64,000 bases of DNA from Icerya purchasi (Eukaryota; Arthropoda; Insecta; Hemiptera; Monophlebidae). Made by a program: the position numbers and the translations under genes. The DNA lies in assembly GCA_039619475.1 (NCBI GenBank), contig CM077116.1, forward strand, positions 279,945,258 through 280,009,257. Reading direction: 5' to 3'. This document shows, piece after piece, positions 11,050 through 22,920 of the stretch; within the stretch, counting starts at the first letter, position 1, and the number at the start of each line of letters is the position of its first letter. The notes under the pieces were generated by a model that was given only the letters and a program-made list of their open reading frames with translations, was not told where the DNA came from and ran no database searches.

Positions 11050-11180
11050 CGTCAAATGCAGGCCTCAATGTAATAGAATGATAATAGTTTTTCATACTTC
11101 AGTGTTTGGCAGCGGGATTTGAACCAAGTCTGGCTAACATCTGCACTACGATAGTTGACTGGGTAAATTGTATTCTTATA
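11050..11180 (-). mobile_element. candidate tRNA-derived SINE
   Basis: On the minus strand, TAGTGCAGATG (11148-11138) matches the RNA polymerase III A box TRGYNNARNNG, and GTTCAAATC (11124-11116) matches the B box GWTCRANNC, followed by CCGCTGCC. The boxes are only 13 bases apart, much closer than in a real tRNA, so this is not a tRNA gene. It is better read as a decayed or deleted SINE head. The 3' limit is unknown. Confidence 0.45.
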
Positions 11181-12614
11181 ATAATTTTCAGAGTTATTCG
11201 GACCAAATATTATTTTTAAAATATTTATTAAAGGACATTTAATCACAGGCATTGGCTGGACTAACCATTTGATTATTTAACGGAAAATATTACAATTATT
11301 AACGTTAGTAACCCATTTTGAAAGACATCACAAACACCAACCCTATTCGGTAACATAGGAAATTGTATTATTAAGCAAAACGAAATGAAATATTCGAACT
11401 AGGGTCTAAGCAATCAGAATATTACTTGGGATTTGGCTAATAGAATAATAGAAGACTGCGCAGTGACATAATCAGAAAATGTCTACGGGATACTCTAACG
11501 AATTTTAAAATACTACAAAAGCAGATTCGGAAAACTTTCTGTATATATCCATTCTCATTAGCAAAGTTTTCTTTGCCAACCTGTGTACCTAATTAGTAGC
11601 TATCTTCCACTGCAAGTCAAAAGAATAACTGAATATAGTAAACTTGTAGAAACTCGGCTATCTTTACGGTTTTAAAATTCAAGAGACCAAATTTTGAAAA
11701 ATGTTTATACCAAACTGCAACACAAAAAATTTGAAAAACACTTTACCTAAAATCCGGTTAACGTAAATTTAATGGGTTGACTCATTACCTCAAATGCCTA
11801 ACATTTATCGTGTTCCGTCCGAAAGAAAAAACGAATTTTTTATTTGAGAAATTACTCAGTGGGTAACTGTTTCATTCGACAATCGGGGATTTGCGACTTC
11901 TGAATAAAAACTATTTTTTAATCATTTATGAGGGCAATTTTAAGGAATATAATAGGTTAGATTGTCGAACTTATATCTTAGCGTTTATTTAATAGTGCTA
12001 TTGTATGTTTTGATACAGAACAAACTTTTCTCGAATCCGAAACGGTATTCCAAAAATTATTTTGTAAAACGAAGCGTCTCGTTTCCCACTGAATTCGATA
12101 AATAAGATTTTATTGATTCTAAAATGTGTACTCATATTTTTACGATTAATTTTCGAAATGAATCGTATTTATTTCAATAATTGGAACAGAAAATAGAGGA
12201 GGACCGTAAAAAGTTAAAATGCAAACAGCCGCAAAACCAAAAAAAAAAAAATCGAAAATTATAAATCCGAAATTCAGTGAAACAGTACGCAAAACGGAAG
12301 TTGAAAAAAGCTAAAATGACTGGTAGAAATAAAAAAAAAAATAATCAGAACAATAAACCTAAAATTCTGAAACAGCGAAGAATGTTAAAAGGAGAAAAAT
12401 TAAGAGAAATTAGTTATATTTTAAAACAAACATCACCGGATAACTATTACAAATGTCATTAACTGCAAAACACACTTTTTATATAAAAATCGTCAAGAAT
12501 TGTGTACTGTTACGACATCGAATGAATTTACGCTAGGTTAAAGTCCATAGTTTAGGCGTAAAAAAAAAACAATAATATTAAACAAATTAATCAAAAATTT
12601 ATTCAACACAAAAT
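11181..12614. other. AT-rich intergenic stretch
   Basis: No recognised feature. A Lys/Asn-rich 61-residue frame at 12277-12462 (+) reflects A-rich composition and has no identifiable motif. Confidence 0.5.
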
Positions 12615-12755
12615 TTATTTGCGCAGCGCCGATAAAGCAATAATCGAAGAAAACGATGAAGAAAAAGCAATTAACCGCACTGATATTTTAAGTAAAATTT
12701 GTGAGCCTTGAATACTTGATAATAAAATAGCAACAAAAATTGTAGCAATACGCAT
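12615..12755 (-). CDS. candidate small secreted peptide (46 residues), possibly in a last exon
   Basis: From the ATG at 12755-12753 the minus strand encodes MRIATIFVAILLSSIQGSQ and 27 more residues, ending ALRK. The first 17 residues look like a secretion signal: one Arg, a hydrophobic core, then SSIQG-S as a possible cleavage site. The frame is open upstream to a plausible splice acceptor, a T-rich tract then GACAG with the exon from 12814. Downstream of the stop, the minus strand has GAATAAATT, a possible poly-A signal. This supports either a terminal exon or a short gene, but no homologue is recognised and chance is not excluded. Confidence 0.3.
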   Translation of the reverse strand: MRIATIFVAILLSSIQGSQILLKISVRLIAFSSSFSSIIALSALRK

Positions 12756-12821
12756 TTTTACGAGGAACTCAAATTTTTCAATAGGATTAGTTAACTGTCT
12801 TAAGTAATCAAAATCTGTCAA

Positions 12822-15459
12822 AACAAAAAAAGTATTTCTTCCGAAAATTTAAACCCAAACCTTTCTCGTTAATTAATTTTGATCCTGGTATTAAATTTTA
12901 CGCAACCATTTTCCTATGCAATTATATGCTTTAAGGATAAATAGAGTACAGGGAAAAAAACACTCAATTTAGCTTCCACGGATTTACGCAATGATGTTTT
13001 TGTTCACAGACGGTTTACCTCGAACCAGGTGAAATGTTTGAAAAGTTTTTTGTATATGAAATAATAATACACCCCGTTCTCTAGGAAATATATTAGATTA
13101 TATTTACGTTTAATCACGCATATATGTTAATTACATCATATTTTAAATGTTCTCTTTTGCTTGTCCAACATAGAATTTTTTTCAAGTCATGTTATTTTAT
13201 GTATTCTCGATTTTTCATGTTTGTTATTATTTGTGAATAGTATATTCATACTTAATAATTTAAAAAATAAAGTGTTATTTGTTTAAAGTGCATCTCGTAA
13301 AAGTTATAAATAATAATAATGCGCTGATTAACCATTTCGGCGCCGTGAATTTAATGTGTTTTTAACCGAAAACGGTTCCTTTCCGTTTAGATATTTGTGT
13401 CCGGAATAAAGCTTCTATATATTTTAATGGCGAAAATACATCGATTAAAAAAAGAACAACTTTCTGCCTACTATGGAACGGTTTGTAAACTTTTTGTCTT
13501 GCAACGCGATGCACATATATATGTTTCATGATTTTAGCAGATGAATTTTAAAATTTAAGAAGTTTTGTATTTTTAAAAAAAGCTCTTCTTGACCGTTGTA
13601 AAAAGATCTCCGCATATTTTTTTCCAATTTTCTGTTTTATAACTGTATACATTTTTCAAAATTTAGGCCTTTAAATTTCGCATTTATTTTCTATATTACA
13701 ACATATTGTTGAACGAATTTCTTTTCTCCTTTCTTAGCCTCGGCGTTAGCGATTCTTCCAATTCCCATTGAAGGCTGAACACCGTTCTCCACAGTAGAGC
13801 GGTCGTAAAGCTAAATAATATTTCCTCCTTCGTCCCTAAAACACATCTTTTTGCATTTCCAATTTGTCGCCCCTTTCCATTAAACCGTGATATGTAATTA
13901 AAATCTTATTCAGTCATCCTTCAGACTATTCTTATCACTTTTCTAATTTTAAAAAATCTCTTTCAAGCATTGCAGCCACAGATGATTCGTGAATTATATA
14001 ATAACTCCGGCAATTTCAAATAAATCACAAATCACCGCCTAATGTGTATAGATTCAAAAAAATAAATAAATAAAATAAAATCATTACATTAAAAAAACAA
14101 ACTATTACTTTCATATTACACTCTCAGGAAAACGTATCCAGTCCATTCTATAGCGGTTAGACGGTTCAGTTCTTTTAATTAACGTATGACCAACCCACAT
14201 ACATCAACTATTCCGGTTTTAATTTTTTTTTAATATTTCATCCAAACTTAATTATTTTTCTAATCAGCATTTTCTATCCCTTTAAATAGAAACAGGAATG
14301 GAGAGTTTCTTTTTATTATGAGAATTAACGAAAGAAAACAATTAAAAATTTAAAGGCTTGGGCCATGAAATGGTCAGTGAGCTCATCTCTCCGGTATATA
14401 CATACCGCTAATATACGAAAAGCGGGCATTTTTATAATAGCCGCACACTTTTTTTATAAGTAAAATACTAAAATAAAAACTTCTATACGTTGCATTTTTT
14501 TAATTAATTTATACCCAAATAACTGAATTTATAATTTACATTAATTTAATATACGAATATAGCAGCAATATAAATTATACGCTTGATAGTACTTGGCAGC
14601 TATGAACAAAGAAGAACAGTTCTCTGTAATCACTTTGTTTATTCTGTTAAACTGATATTTTTTCGAAAATTAAACCGAAACTATTGCAAAAACTTATGAA
14701 TATTAAAAAGGCAAATTGTTATGGTAGTCAGGCCTCGCAAATACGTACAAATTTAAATGAAAAAAAAGTTCGATACTATAATCAGAAGCCACGTAATTCA
14801 TTTTTCGAAATTCGCTATTTTTTGCATTTTTATTTTTTTTGCGAAAACTTATAAACCGATTACAATTAAACAAAAAAGCGTTTGTTCGCATTTTAAAGAT
14901 CTATAATGAGATATTTTTTATTTATTATTAATTATTTTTTCTAATAGAAAAAGTCGAAAAACCAGTTTCACGCGCACTAGCGAACTGGTTTCTATGGGAA
15001 TCCATAAAATTTGATGTCCATTCAATAACCGTTTTATTCCTGACATTTTTTTATATATTATCGCGGTGCAAAAACTTTTATTAACCGACTTTTTAAAAAT
15101 CGGCCTACAATTTGCTAATTTGACTAGACTATACTGCGTTTGTCTTATTCTCAAATTTAAAATTGGACATCCGTATAAATATTTTGATTTACGAATAGGT
15201 TTTACTGACTGTCACTTGAATTAAAAAAAAAAAAAAATACTGGTCATCATCTGCTACTGTCATCCATTCGACTGTTGTTATATTCCCTTATTTACATTCT
15301 GCAGATCCAGCTGTATCCACCACATTAAGGCATGTACAATTTTTCATGTTTAAATCATTTTAAAATTTATAATGTATTTCTTTAATATATCTTAATTTAA
15401 AAATTCGGTTTTTTATTTTATGCATTTTTTTTTTTTTTTTTTTTTTTGAGTTTTGCAAT
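12822..15459. other. AT-rich intergenic stretch
   Basis: Frames at 14703-14891 and 14918-15154 (both -) show no motif. A T-rich segment around 13720-13980 resembles the composition of the decayed retroelements but has no identifiable block. A T run of about 23 at 15425-15447 could be the poly-A of an unrecognised minus-strand insertion. Confidence 0.5.
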
Positions 15460-15738
15460 ATGACCAATGAAATTATGTTATGTGATACGTCATGCAAGCT
15501 TTCCTTCCCTAATAGTTATCAATACACGGAAGAAGAAATTGTTGAGTTTTATGTACAACAACACATTCTTTCTTATTTCAGATTAAGAACTATTGTGTAC
15601 TTTTTTTACTTACTTCATTTAATCCCTGTTAAGCCCGTCTTTTTTGATAAAAATGTATTTTTTTCGTACGCCTTATTTTACATTATTTCTGAAATGGAGT
15701 CGCTTATTTATTTAAAGGATGTTGCAGTTAATTTTTAA
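15460..15738 (+). CDS. unrecognised 92-residue ORF
   Basis: ATG-started frame just after a long T run. It begins MTNEIMLCDTSCKLSFPNSY, is rich in Phe, Tyr, Ile and Leu, and has a hydrophobic middle. No family was recognised, there is no clear promoter or splice signal, and it could be chance in AT-rich DNA. Confidence 0.15.
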   Translation: MTNEIMLCDTSCKLSFPNSYQYTEEEIVEFYVQQHILSYFRLRTIVYFFYLLHLIPVKPVFFDKNVFFSYALFYIISEMESLIYLKDVAVNF

Positions 15739-15764
15739 AAAAACCGATTTCTCTGTTCGCGCCT

Positions 15765-17042
15765 TTTATTGTTATTTAGACTTTAATCCGCTCATTTATG
15801 GCTGTTTTCCGCATTTTTAATTAATCGCTATTTCTAAAATGTCGGTAAGGGTTTACTTAAGTGCCGCTAGTTCGTTTTTGCTAAGATTTTAGTTCGTTCA
15901 TTTACTGCCCGAATTTGAACTAATTTAAAAATATGGAAAGCGGCAATAAATGAACGAACTAAAATCTAAAACGTACGAAACCAAGAGAACGTTTTTTTAA
16001 AATTAACGGCGACATAACATAAATAAATAAAAGGCCCCATTTTAGGAATAATGCAAAATAAGGGCACAAAAATAAAACAACGATTTTTATCAAAAAAATA
16101 GGCTTCGCAGGAATTAAAAGAAAAAAAAAATACAAAAGTTATTAATCTAAAGTAAGGGAAAGAATGTGATATTTTATATAAAAATCAATAATTTCTTCTT
16201 CCATATATCGGTAACTTTCAGGGAGGAAAGGTCGCATAACATATCACACAATATAATTTCATTGGCCATATTGCAAAACTTCAAAAAAAAAAAAAAAATG
16301 CATAAAATAAAAGACCGAATTTTAAAATTGAGGCATGTTAAAGAAGTGCATTATAAATTTAGAAATGAGTTACAAATGAAGAACTGTACATACCTTAATG
16401 TGATGAATACAGCTGAATCTCCACAGAACGCAAATGAGAGAATATAACAACAGTCGAAAGGAAGACAATAGCAGTGACGGCCAGTAATTTTTTTTTAAAT
16501 TCAAGTAATAGCCAGTAAAATCCAAAATATTTATACAGGTGTCCAGTTTAAATAATAGTATAATTTTAAATAAAAAAAAAGAACGTAAGCAATCCAAAAA
16601 CCAAACCCAAACAAGCTTACTCATTATTAATTTTAAATAAAAAAAAAAAAAAAAAACAACCAAAAACTAAACCTAACCACTAAACCTACTAAACCAAACC
16701 TAAATTTACATCCATTAATGTAATATTTATAGGACATATGCATATTACCAAGAGAAATCGATATAAAATTGATGAACTAACAACAATACAAAAATGAACT
16801 GGCAGAACTTAAGTAAACTCTTACCGCACTATTTATTTACTCGTACATTATGTTGTTGTTAACTTTAAAATAGTGTCTTCTTCATTCATACGTTTAGTTA
16901 TTATTTAGATTTTATTTAATTCATTTATTGATGTTTTCCACATTTTAAATTAGTTCGAATTCAAAATGGAAAACAGTAGTAAAGGAATCAACTAAAATCA
17001 TTACAAAAATGAACTAGCGGCACTAATGTAAACCCTTACCGT
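15765..17042. mobile_element. cluster of foldback elements with CGGTAAGGGTTTAC tips
   Basis: The left tip at 15843 reads CGGTAAGGGTTTACTTAAGT and continues GCCGCTAGTTC. Inverted versions end at 16829 (arm about 16799-16829) and at 17041 (arm about 16994-17041). Each arm is followed inward by an AAAATC / GATTTTAGTTC block. A smaller palindrome built on GTTCGTTCATTTACTGCC lies at about 15886-15970, and its homologue is at about 16905-17000. A third, direct copy of one arm is at 15765-15840. The pattern is a foldback family with at least two overlapping or tandem copies and no coding capacity. Confidence 0.65.
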
Positions 17043-17089
17043 CAGGGCCGTATGTAGACCAAAATTTTGGGAGGGGCTACGAAAATATT

Positions 17090-17134
<45 letters not shown>

Positions 17135-17403
17135 ATTATCATGAAATATATTTATTTATGAATAGTACACTAAAGCCTCATAGTCAATTATTATATATGC
17201 AATATTTGAACACTACAATAAAAACAAATAAAAAATAGTCGTTTCCATAGAATTCATAAAAATTTAGGTTTTCTTTTCTTTTGTCAAAAATTGAAAAGAA
17301 ATAAATTTATTTTCAACTTCGGTTCATTTAATTCAAGCAGTTATTACTTCGCGGATATTTCGGGAGGGGGAACCTTGAAAGCCCACCCTTAGATACGGCC
17401 CTG
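17043..17403. mobile_element. hAT-like MITE (361 bp)
   Basis: Starts CAGGGCCGTATGTAG and ends with the inverted counterpart, whose complement is CAGGGCCGTATCTAA. This CAGGGCCG-type tip is typical of hAT elements. Flanking 8-mers CTTACCGT and CTTACTAC share their first five bases, a weak or decayed target duplication. The interior holds a TA then GT microsatellite (about 17089-17133) and no transposase. It abuts the tip of the foldback cluster. Confidence 0.65.
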
Positions 17404-19574
17404 CTTACTACAAAAAGTATGTATAATACTTCAGTACTAAATTGTCTTCTCTTATTATAATTCGAAGTATAAAAGGTTTGAAGCGTCGAACAAAAATGCT
17501 AGTTTCGTATTATGTCAAAAAGAGACCACGGATCTATGAATCTTGAAAATATTAATATTATAATGAGTTACAAATGCAAATTTAGTTAAAGTCGAATATT
17601 TATTTTAAATATATAAGTATCGTTTAATTCTGACTCTAAATATAAAGATGCAAGAAAGCAGTGTATTTGCTATTACTCCCAACCCCCTTGTATATCAATC
17701 AGTGTATTGTTTAAAATAGACCATCATGTGTGGTTATGCGTAATGTAGTCGATCAGTAGTTTATAAACATACTCTGTGTTGCTTCTTTATACTTTTCTAC
17801 GCATTATTCGCTCTTTTTCATGTCTACCAAGACACTGAGATAATATGATAGATTTAATATATGTGTATTATAAAAAATATATTTTTTCACAAAAATGCTC
17901 TCTTATTTTTCAAACAATAAATGTGATTATTTCGAATTTATTTTAATTATGTTTTTACTTAGTAATTCATTCATACTATAAGTTAGTAATTGAATATTCG
18001 TGTCTCCCTTTTTAATAACTAACGTTGCATTTATTATAAATCGGTTAAGAAGTAAAATTATTTTTTTCATCATCTCAATCTTTATCGCTACTTAACCTAT
18101 AGCAAAACTGAAATGTGGAGATATTTGCGCCATGGGAATATAAACGGTCAACGAATTCTACTTGTGACTGTTTACATCTCGCTAGGCACTTCGATTGACG
18201 ATATTGAAGATTTTTTCTAGTTTAATTTATCGGCATACACACCCAAAGCAGCAGAAATTGTTAACGTAATCAAGAATAGAGAATACACGACGCAATACCT
18301 ATTTCCGAAATACCAGAATGGTGTTTAGTTTTTATTTATTAATTACACAATCGCGCGAATTAAATGTAAAATCGAACATGTAACCCTCCGGAGAGGTGAA
18401 ATTTATTTGAAATAAAAAATTTCCGAAACTAACACAATTATCACACAATAGTGGCAGACGGGATTTTCGCCAGTAAAACTTTGTCATTCAACTAATTCGA
18501 ATTATTTACTTCTATGCAGACTTCCTGGAATAAGCAATTTCGATATAAAAGTGACAGAAATCAAACCGACTTTATAAAAATCGTCTATGTGTCTTAAAGC
18601 GAAGTAAAGAAAAAAGAACAAATTACATTTATTTCGCAAATTTAAGAACCAGAGGTTTTAATAAAAACATCGAATGAACAACTAATTAAATGAAATACAA
18701 TTGTGAAGTAGGTGCTCTAGTTCAAATTTTGATCTCAGTAGGTACTTGTTTCGTTCAAAGCGGTAAAAAGGGGTTTACTTCGTAAGTTTCAATATAGAGC
18801 TTTCGAGTTTTTTGCACTAAAACCGAAACGTTCTTCGGAGCACGAATATCTATCTGGTTGTTTTTTGTTATTGTTGCTTTTTTTTTCTCGTTTTTCTTGT
18901 TCGCGTAATTCTAGTAATTGGAAAAGAAACGAAAAATGTTCGCGGAATGTAACAATGTCCGTTTGAATTAATTTCAATGAAGAGCGCAGAGAATAAATAA
19001 ATAAATAAATAAGAGCGGACTTTGAAATTAAAAAAGAGAGATAGTACACTCCAGCCAATTTACGGTAATAATAAAAATGGAGTTTGGGATGAACTCTCTG
19101 ATATCTTGATTACGTGTCATTTGTACAGCACGTGAATTATCAATTTGCTCATCCATAATTCATCACAAGACTGTAGGCGCGCGGATTTGTAACCGAATTG
19201 ATTTCATGCCTCAATTTTTTCACCCGACTGCGACACATATATCGTAGTCGAAATTTTTCAAATTAAAATCGTGATACTTTATATCATTCTAAATTTCACA
19301 TCTTGACATTTTACAACGGCAATTTCGGTATTGTTTTTTTTTTTTTCTTTTCTGTTTTATGCATACAATCTGTGCTTAGTAGTTGTGGACAATGAGTAGC
19401 ACTGAGAACAACAGACAATAATAAAGAAGAAAAGAAAAGAAAAAAAAAGGATAGAAATATTACGAATTAGTGTTTAATGATAATTTATGAAAGTACTCGT
19501 AATAATGTATTACGTTGATAGTTGGTAATATTTTGGTCCAAGTTCTATGTCGTAATTCTATGTTCCGACTGTAT
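17404..19574. other. AT-rich intergenic stretch
   Basis: No recognised domain. The 89-residue minus frame at 18789-19058 is Lys/Glu/Arg-rich near its end and has no family assignment. An (AAAT)n tract lies near 18991-19010 and an A/G-rich run near 19420-19450. Confidence 0.55.
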
Positions 19575-19836
19575 TTGATTATATGATAGGCACGAACCAA
19601 ACACTATTAGCCGGTATACTATTAGGTATGTTATTAGCCACTAGCGGATTAACGTGCTGATGAAGTCGCTCTATATAGTTTTCACTTAATTGTTGCCATG
19701 CGTAAATCCTTATGGATGTCGTTGTTTCATGGACACCAAGGCACTGCTGCACTATGTTCCGAAGGACTTTATTTTGAGATCGTTCGATGATACTGATTGT
19801 TGAATTAGTTACTATTCCCCTGCATCTGGATTTCAT
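19575..19836 (-). pseudogene. C-terminal fragment of a jockey-type ORF2
   Basis: An 85-residue minus frame reads TISIIERSQNKVLRNIVQ, then ENYIERLHQHVNPLVANNI. Both blocks match the end of jockey ORF2, where a line like 'lQr.Qnk.LR.iv' is followed by 'Y..RL..H.NpLa'. No RT precedes it, so this is an isolated remnant. Confidence 0.6.
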
Positions 19837-20489
19837 ATGCCGATATTGGTTTTATAGTATTGTCTTATAAAATAAAACTCTTTAACGATAGTACTTTTTC
19901 CATAAGCCAGTTTTCGAAGTTTTAGATTGAGCTGTTTTTGATTAATGATAACGACGCGGTCTTTCCATGCGAGCTGTCGAAACCCCTAGATATTTTACTT
20001 CATAAGAAGTTGGAATTACGTGACCATTTAATTCAATATAATAATATCCAGCGCTTTGTTTCAATCAAGATACATGTTGATTCGTTGACTTCCACTTTCC
20101 ACAGCTCGAACCGTGTTTCTACCGATGTTATGTGATCTTATTTGATCGGTCAAAATCATCAGTGTTGAGAAAACAGCTGTACCGCCAGAAAAAACGGCTG
20201 TAGTAATATTATTATAAACTGGAAAATCCGAAAAGCACTGACTATATTAGCCGGTATAAATGTTGGGCCAAGTATTCTGCGGAACTTCAGAGCGTCCGAA
20301 TGTATGCGAGAGTAGGCACCGATTGCATTTACTCGAAAGTATCGATCTGTTATTTAAATCTATTTTTTTAAATTTTATACATCGATGTGATATAATATAT
20401 AGTGAACTAAATTATTATCGATCGAGTGTGTTTAATAGCACTCTAGTAAAAATATTTTTTGATCAAAAGTCAACCAATCAATGATGCTC
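19837..20489. other. intergenic, nothing recognised
   Basis: Two short plus frames (19938-20135 and 20260-20484) carry no motif. No repeat was identified. Confidence 0.5.
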
Positions 20490-21700
20490 AACCGTAACAA
20501 TCGCCGTTCTCAGCTTGGGTATCGCTTCCTAATTAAAAATTTCCCCACCTCCTCGTCCAAACTTATTTCTTCTTATCTGTATATCAAAAACCACACTGGC
20601 GTTTTTCACCTCATAAAATCCAATCCTGTCGCTCATTGCTGCCCGTCTATCTAATTTTCCTCCTATTGTCCTTTCCTATAACACCCTATTTTACTTCACT
20701 CGTGACTTCAATAGCCTACGGCAGCCTATAAAATATCTCCCACTTCGCGTCCATTCCTCCTCTAAGGACGCAGTCAACAATGAATTTATTCATTTATTAC
20801 ATTTTTCTTTTCCTGCTCATGTATCGATCTTTACCGATGGCTCCAGGAGCGAGGATAGCGTGGGTGGTGCGTTTACTGAGTTCTTCCGGGTTCCTTCCTT
20901 CTGCTCTATCTTTTCTGCCGATTCGATCGCAATTCTTCAGGTTATCTCTTTTATTTCCTCTTCAAGCGAGCTTTCCCAATTCCTCATCTTTCCGGACTCT
21001 AAAGGTGTTTTTCAAGCCATATCCTCCCCTCATTCACATCCCTCTGATGGTACTCTGAATTCGTTCTCTCACCTCCACTTTGCAGTCATTCCGGCTCTAT
21101 TCTTATTGATTTTTCATGGATTCTCATTCCCTAATTGACAGCTATGACGCAGCTGACTCTTTAGCTCGCTCTGCTACCCGCCTCGATTCATTTCTCAACT
21201 ATTTCCCTTCTTCAGACATCATTTCCTTATCCACCTCCAATCACGCCAGACTTTGGCGAGACATTTCTCCCTCCCTATTTTCTAATCGTCATTCGCATTG
21301 CCGCTTTATTCAACCCGATTTCTCGTTCCCTGTCTTGGTTCCATTCTATTCCTTTCGGCAGTCGCTCCTCTATTATCTTCCTAATTCGTCTCAATTCTTT
21401 ATTGTTCTCTTCACGATTGTGATCCTCTTCGTATATGTGATGATGATCACATTTTCTTCAAGTGTCCTGCTCTTCTTAATGAACGCTCCCTTTTATACGG
21501 CCAGCTCTTGACATTAAGTATCCCTGTTCCCTATAAGGCTTTCTTTACCCTCTCCATTCCTTCATCTTCTGTAATGCCTGCACTGCTGTCCTTTGTTGCG
21601 TTCATTCTGACCGCCTAGCTATTTAGTTTTATAGCATAGCTTTTCCTGTCGTTGGGACAATGCCGCTGGCGCGCCCATATAGAAAAAAAAAAAAAAAATA
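20490..21700 (+). pseudogene. 5'-truncated RNase H-type (I/LOA-like) retrotransposon
   Basis: Plus strand, several frames. RNase H starts VSIFTDGSRSEDSVGGAFTE (about 20821), followed by SIFSADSIAI and FPDSKGVFQA. A frame shift leads to YDAADSLARSA (about 21142), the last RNase H block with GNE lost. The C-terminal finger region reads DDDHIFFKCPALLNERS (about 21440-21490). The frame ends shortly before a GC-rich 3' terminus (GCCGCTGGCGCGCCCA, about 21662-21677) and a poly-A at 21682-21698. RT and endonuclease are missing, so this is a dead 5'-truncated insertion. The 3' terminus is shared with the copy ending at 35843. Confidence 0.82.
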
Positions 21701-21742
21701 AACAATGCGTCAATTAATATAACAATTGAAATTATACATAAT

Positions 21743-21778
21743 AAATAATTTTCGGATTTCCGAAAATTATTTATTGTT
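21743..21778. repeat. short perfect hairpin
   Basis: AATAAATAATTTTCGGA pairs with its complement across one or two bases. It lies about 45 bp after the poly-A of the preceding element. It may be part of an unrecognised insertion; no function is inferred. Confidence 0.5.
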
Positions 21779-22779
21779 GTACTCCCGTCGTATCCTCCTT
21801 ATTTATTTTCGTACGATTAATATTTTTAAACATTATTGTCGATCTATTATTGTTATTATTTTTATTATTATTATTAATGATATTATTATTTTTATTTCGA
21901 CATCATCTGCCGTATCCGGTAACCTTATTTCCCAATCTTTAGTCGAATAATTACTCTACCCCAGATAAAAGAATATCAGCTCATTTCGAACTTCCTTCTT
22001 CTTATCACTTCTTACGACTTGGTTATAGCTTTCTGTTATTCAGATTGATTTCGTCGTGTTATCCCTATATGCTGACTTTGTCATTAATTAGCCTTTTGGC
22101 TCACCTTCTGATAAATTGTTTGTTCATCATATTCGTTCGGTCAGTCTCTAGCGATTCTGTGTAATCAGCCCCCCTTTATCGTGCTCTAACTTGACCTTTC
22201 GATATAGATTTCCAGAGTTCGGGTTCAAGCTCGTCGTCCTGATTTTTCAGAAAGTTAGTCTTGTTCCAGCTCGAATCGAGTTTAGAACAGAGTCGATCTG
22301 ATCAGCGTTTTGTACGGTCATGCTTCTTCGGAGTCCCTTGCCATGTACGGCAGTTCGAAGTCGCGATTTTAGTCGAGCGTAAAATTGTAACTCTAGGCTC
22401 GCGCCGTAAACGCATCCGTATCATCTTTGTTTAATTTTACGGTAGTTTAATAATAACTAACGTCGCGCCTCAATTTCCGTTTCGAAATTAACGAAATAAC
22501 GAAAACCAAGGAAAAATAAAAGATTTTGTTTTTATGTTGAAATTTGTTCCTTCATTCGCGAACCCTTTTTCCTCCTCGGAATAGAGGAACACAACATTAT
22601 TATGAGTAATCACTGTGAAAGCTCTAAATATTTAATAATTGAAATTATAATTAGACTGTATCTCGGATATCAGTAAGTAATGGCATAAAAATAATGACGT
22701 AACCGCATACCAGATAACCGCATAATTTAATAATATGCATGCAGCAAAAATCATTATTATTATTTTTTTTTTCAATTTT
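21779..22779. other. intergenic, nothing recognised
   Basis: An ATT tract at about 21840-21905, then a stretch slightly richer in GC (22000-22450) with no identifiable coding motif in any frame examined. Confidence 0.5.
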
Positions 22780-22920
22780 TAGGCGCGATAATTACGGATG
22801 TTACGCAGAGCGGGTGAAGAAATTTTTGGAAATTACAATGTGCCGCAGCGGATTCGAACTCGGTCCTAAACGAAACACCGCTGCCTAACCAGCTAATGGT
22901 AGCCGGCTGCTGCAACGAAA
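22780..22920 (-). mobile_element. candidate tRNA-derived SINE
   Basis: On the minus strand, CTACCATTAGCTGGTTAGG (about 22901-22883) resembles a tRNA D-arm/A-box region. GTTCGAATC (22859-22851) is a perfect B box, followed by CGCTGCGGCAC. Spacing between the boxes is near tRNA-like, but the stems of a functional tRNA are not evident. Sequence after the B box has no coding content and ends in an A-rich run on the minus strand (about 22775-22755). A SINE is the best reading. Confidence 0.5.

Noticed and set aside
22851..22901. Functional tRNA gene
   Set aside because: The B box is perfect, but acceptor and anticodon stems are not evident; a SINE fits better.
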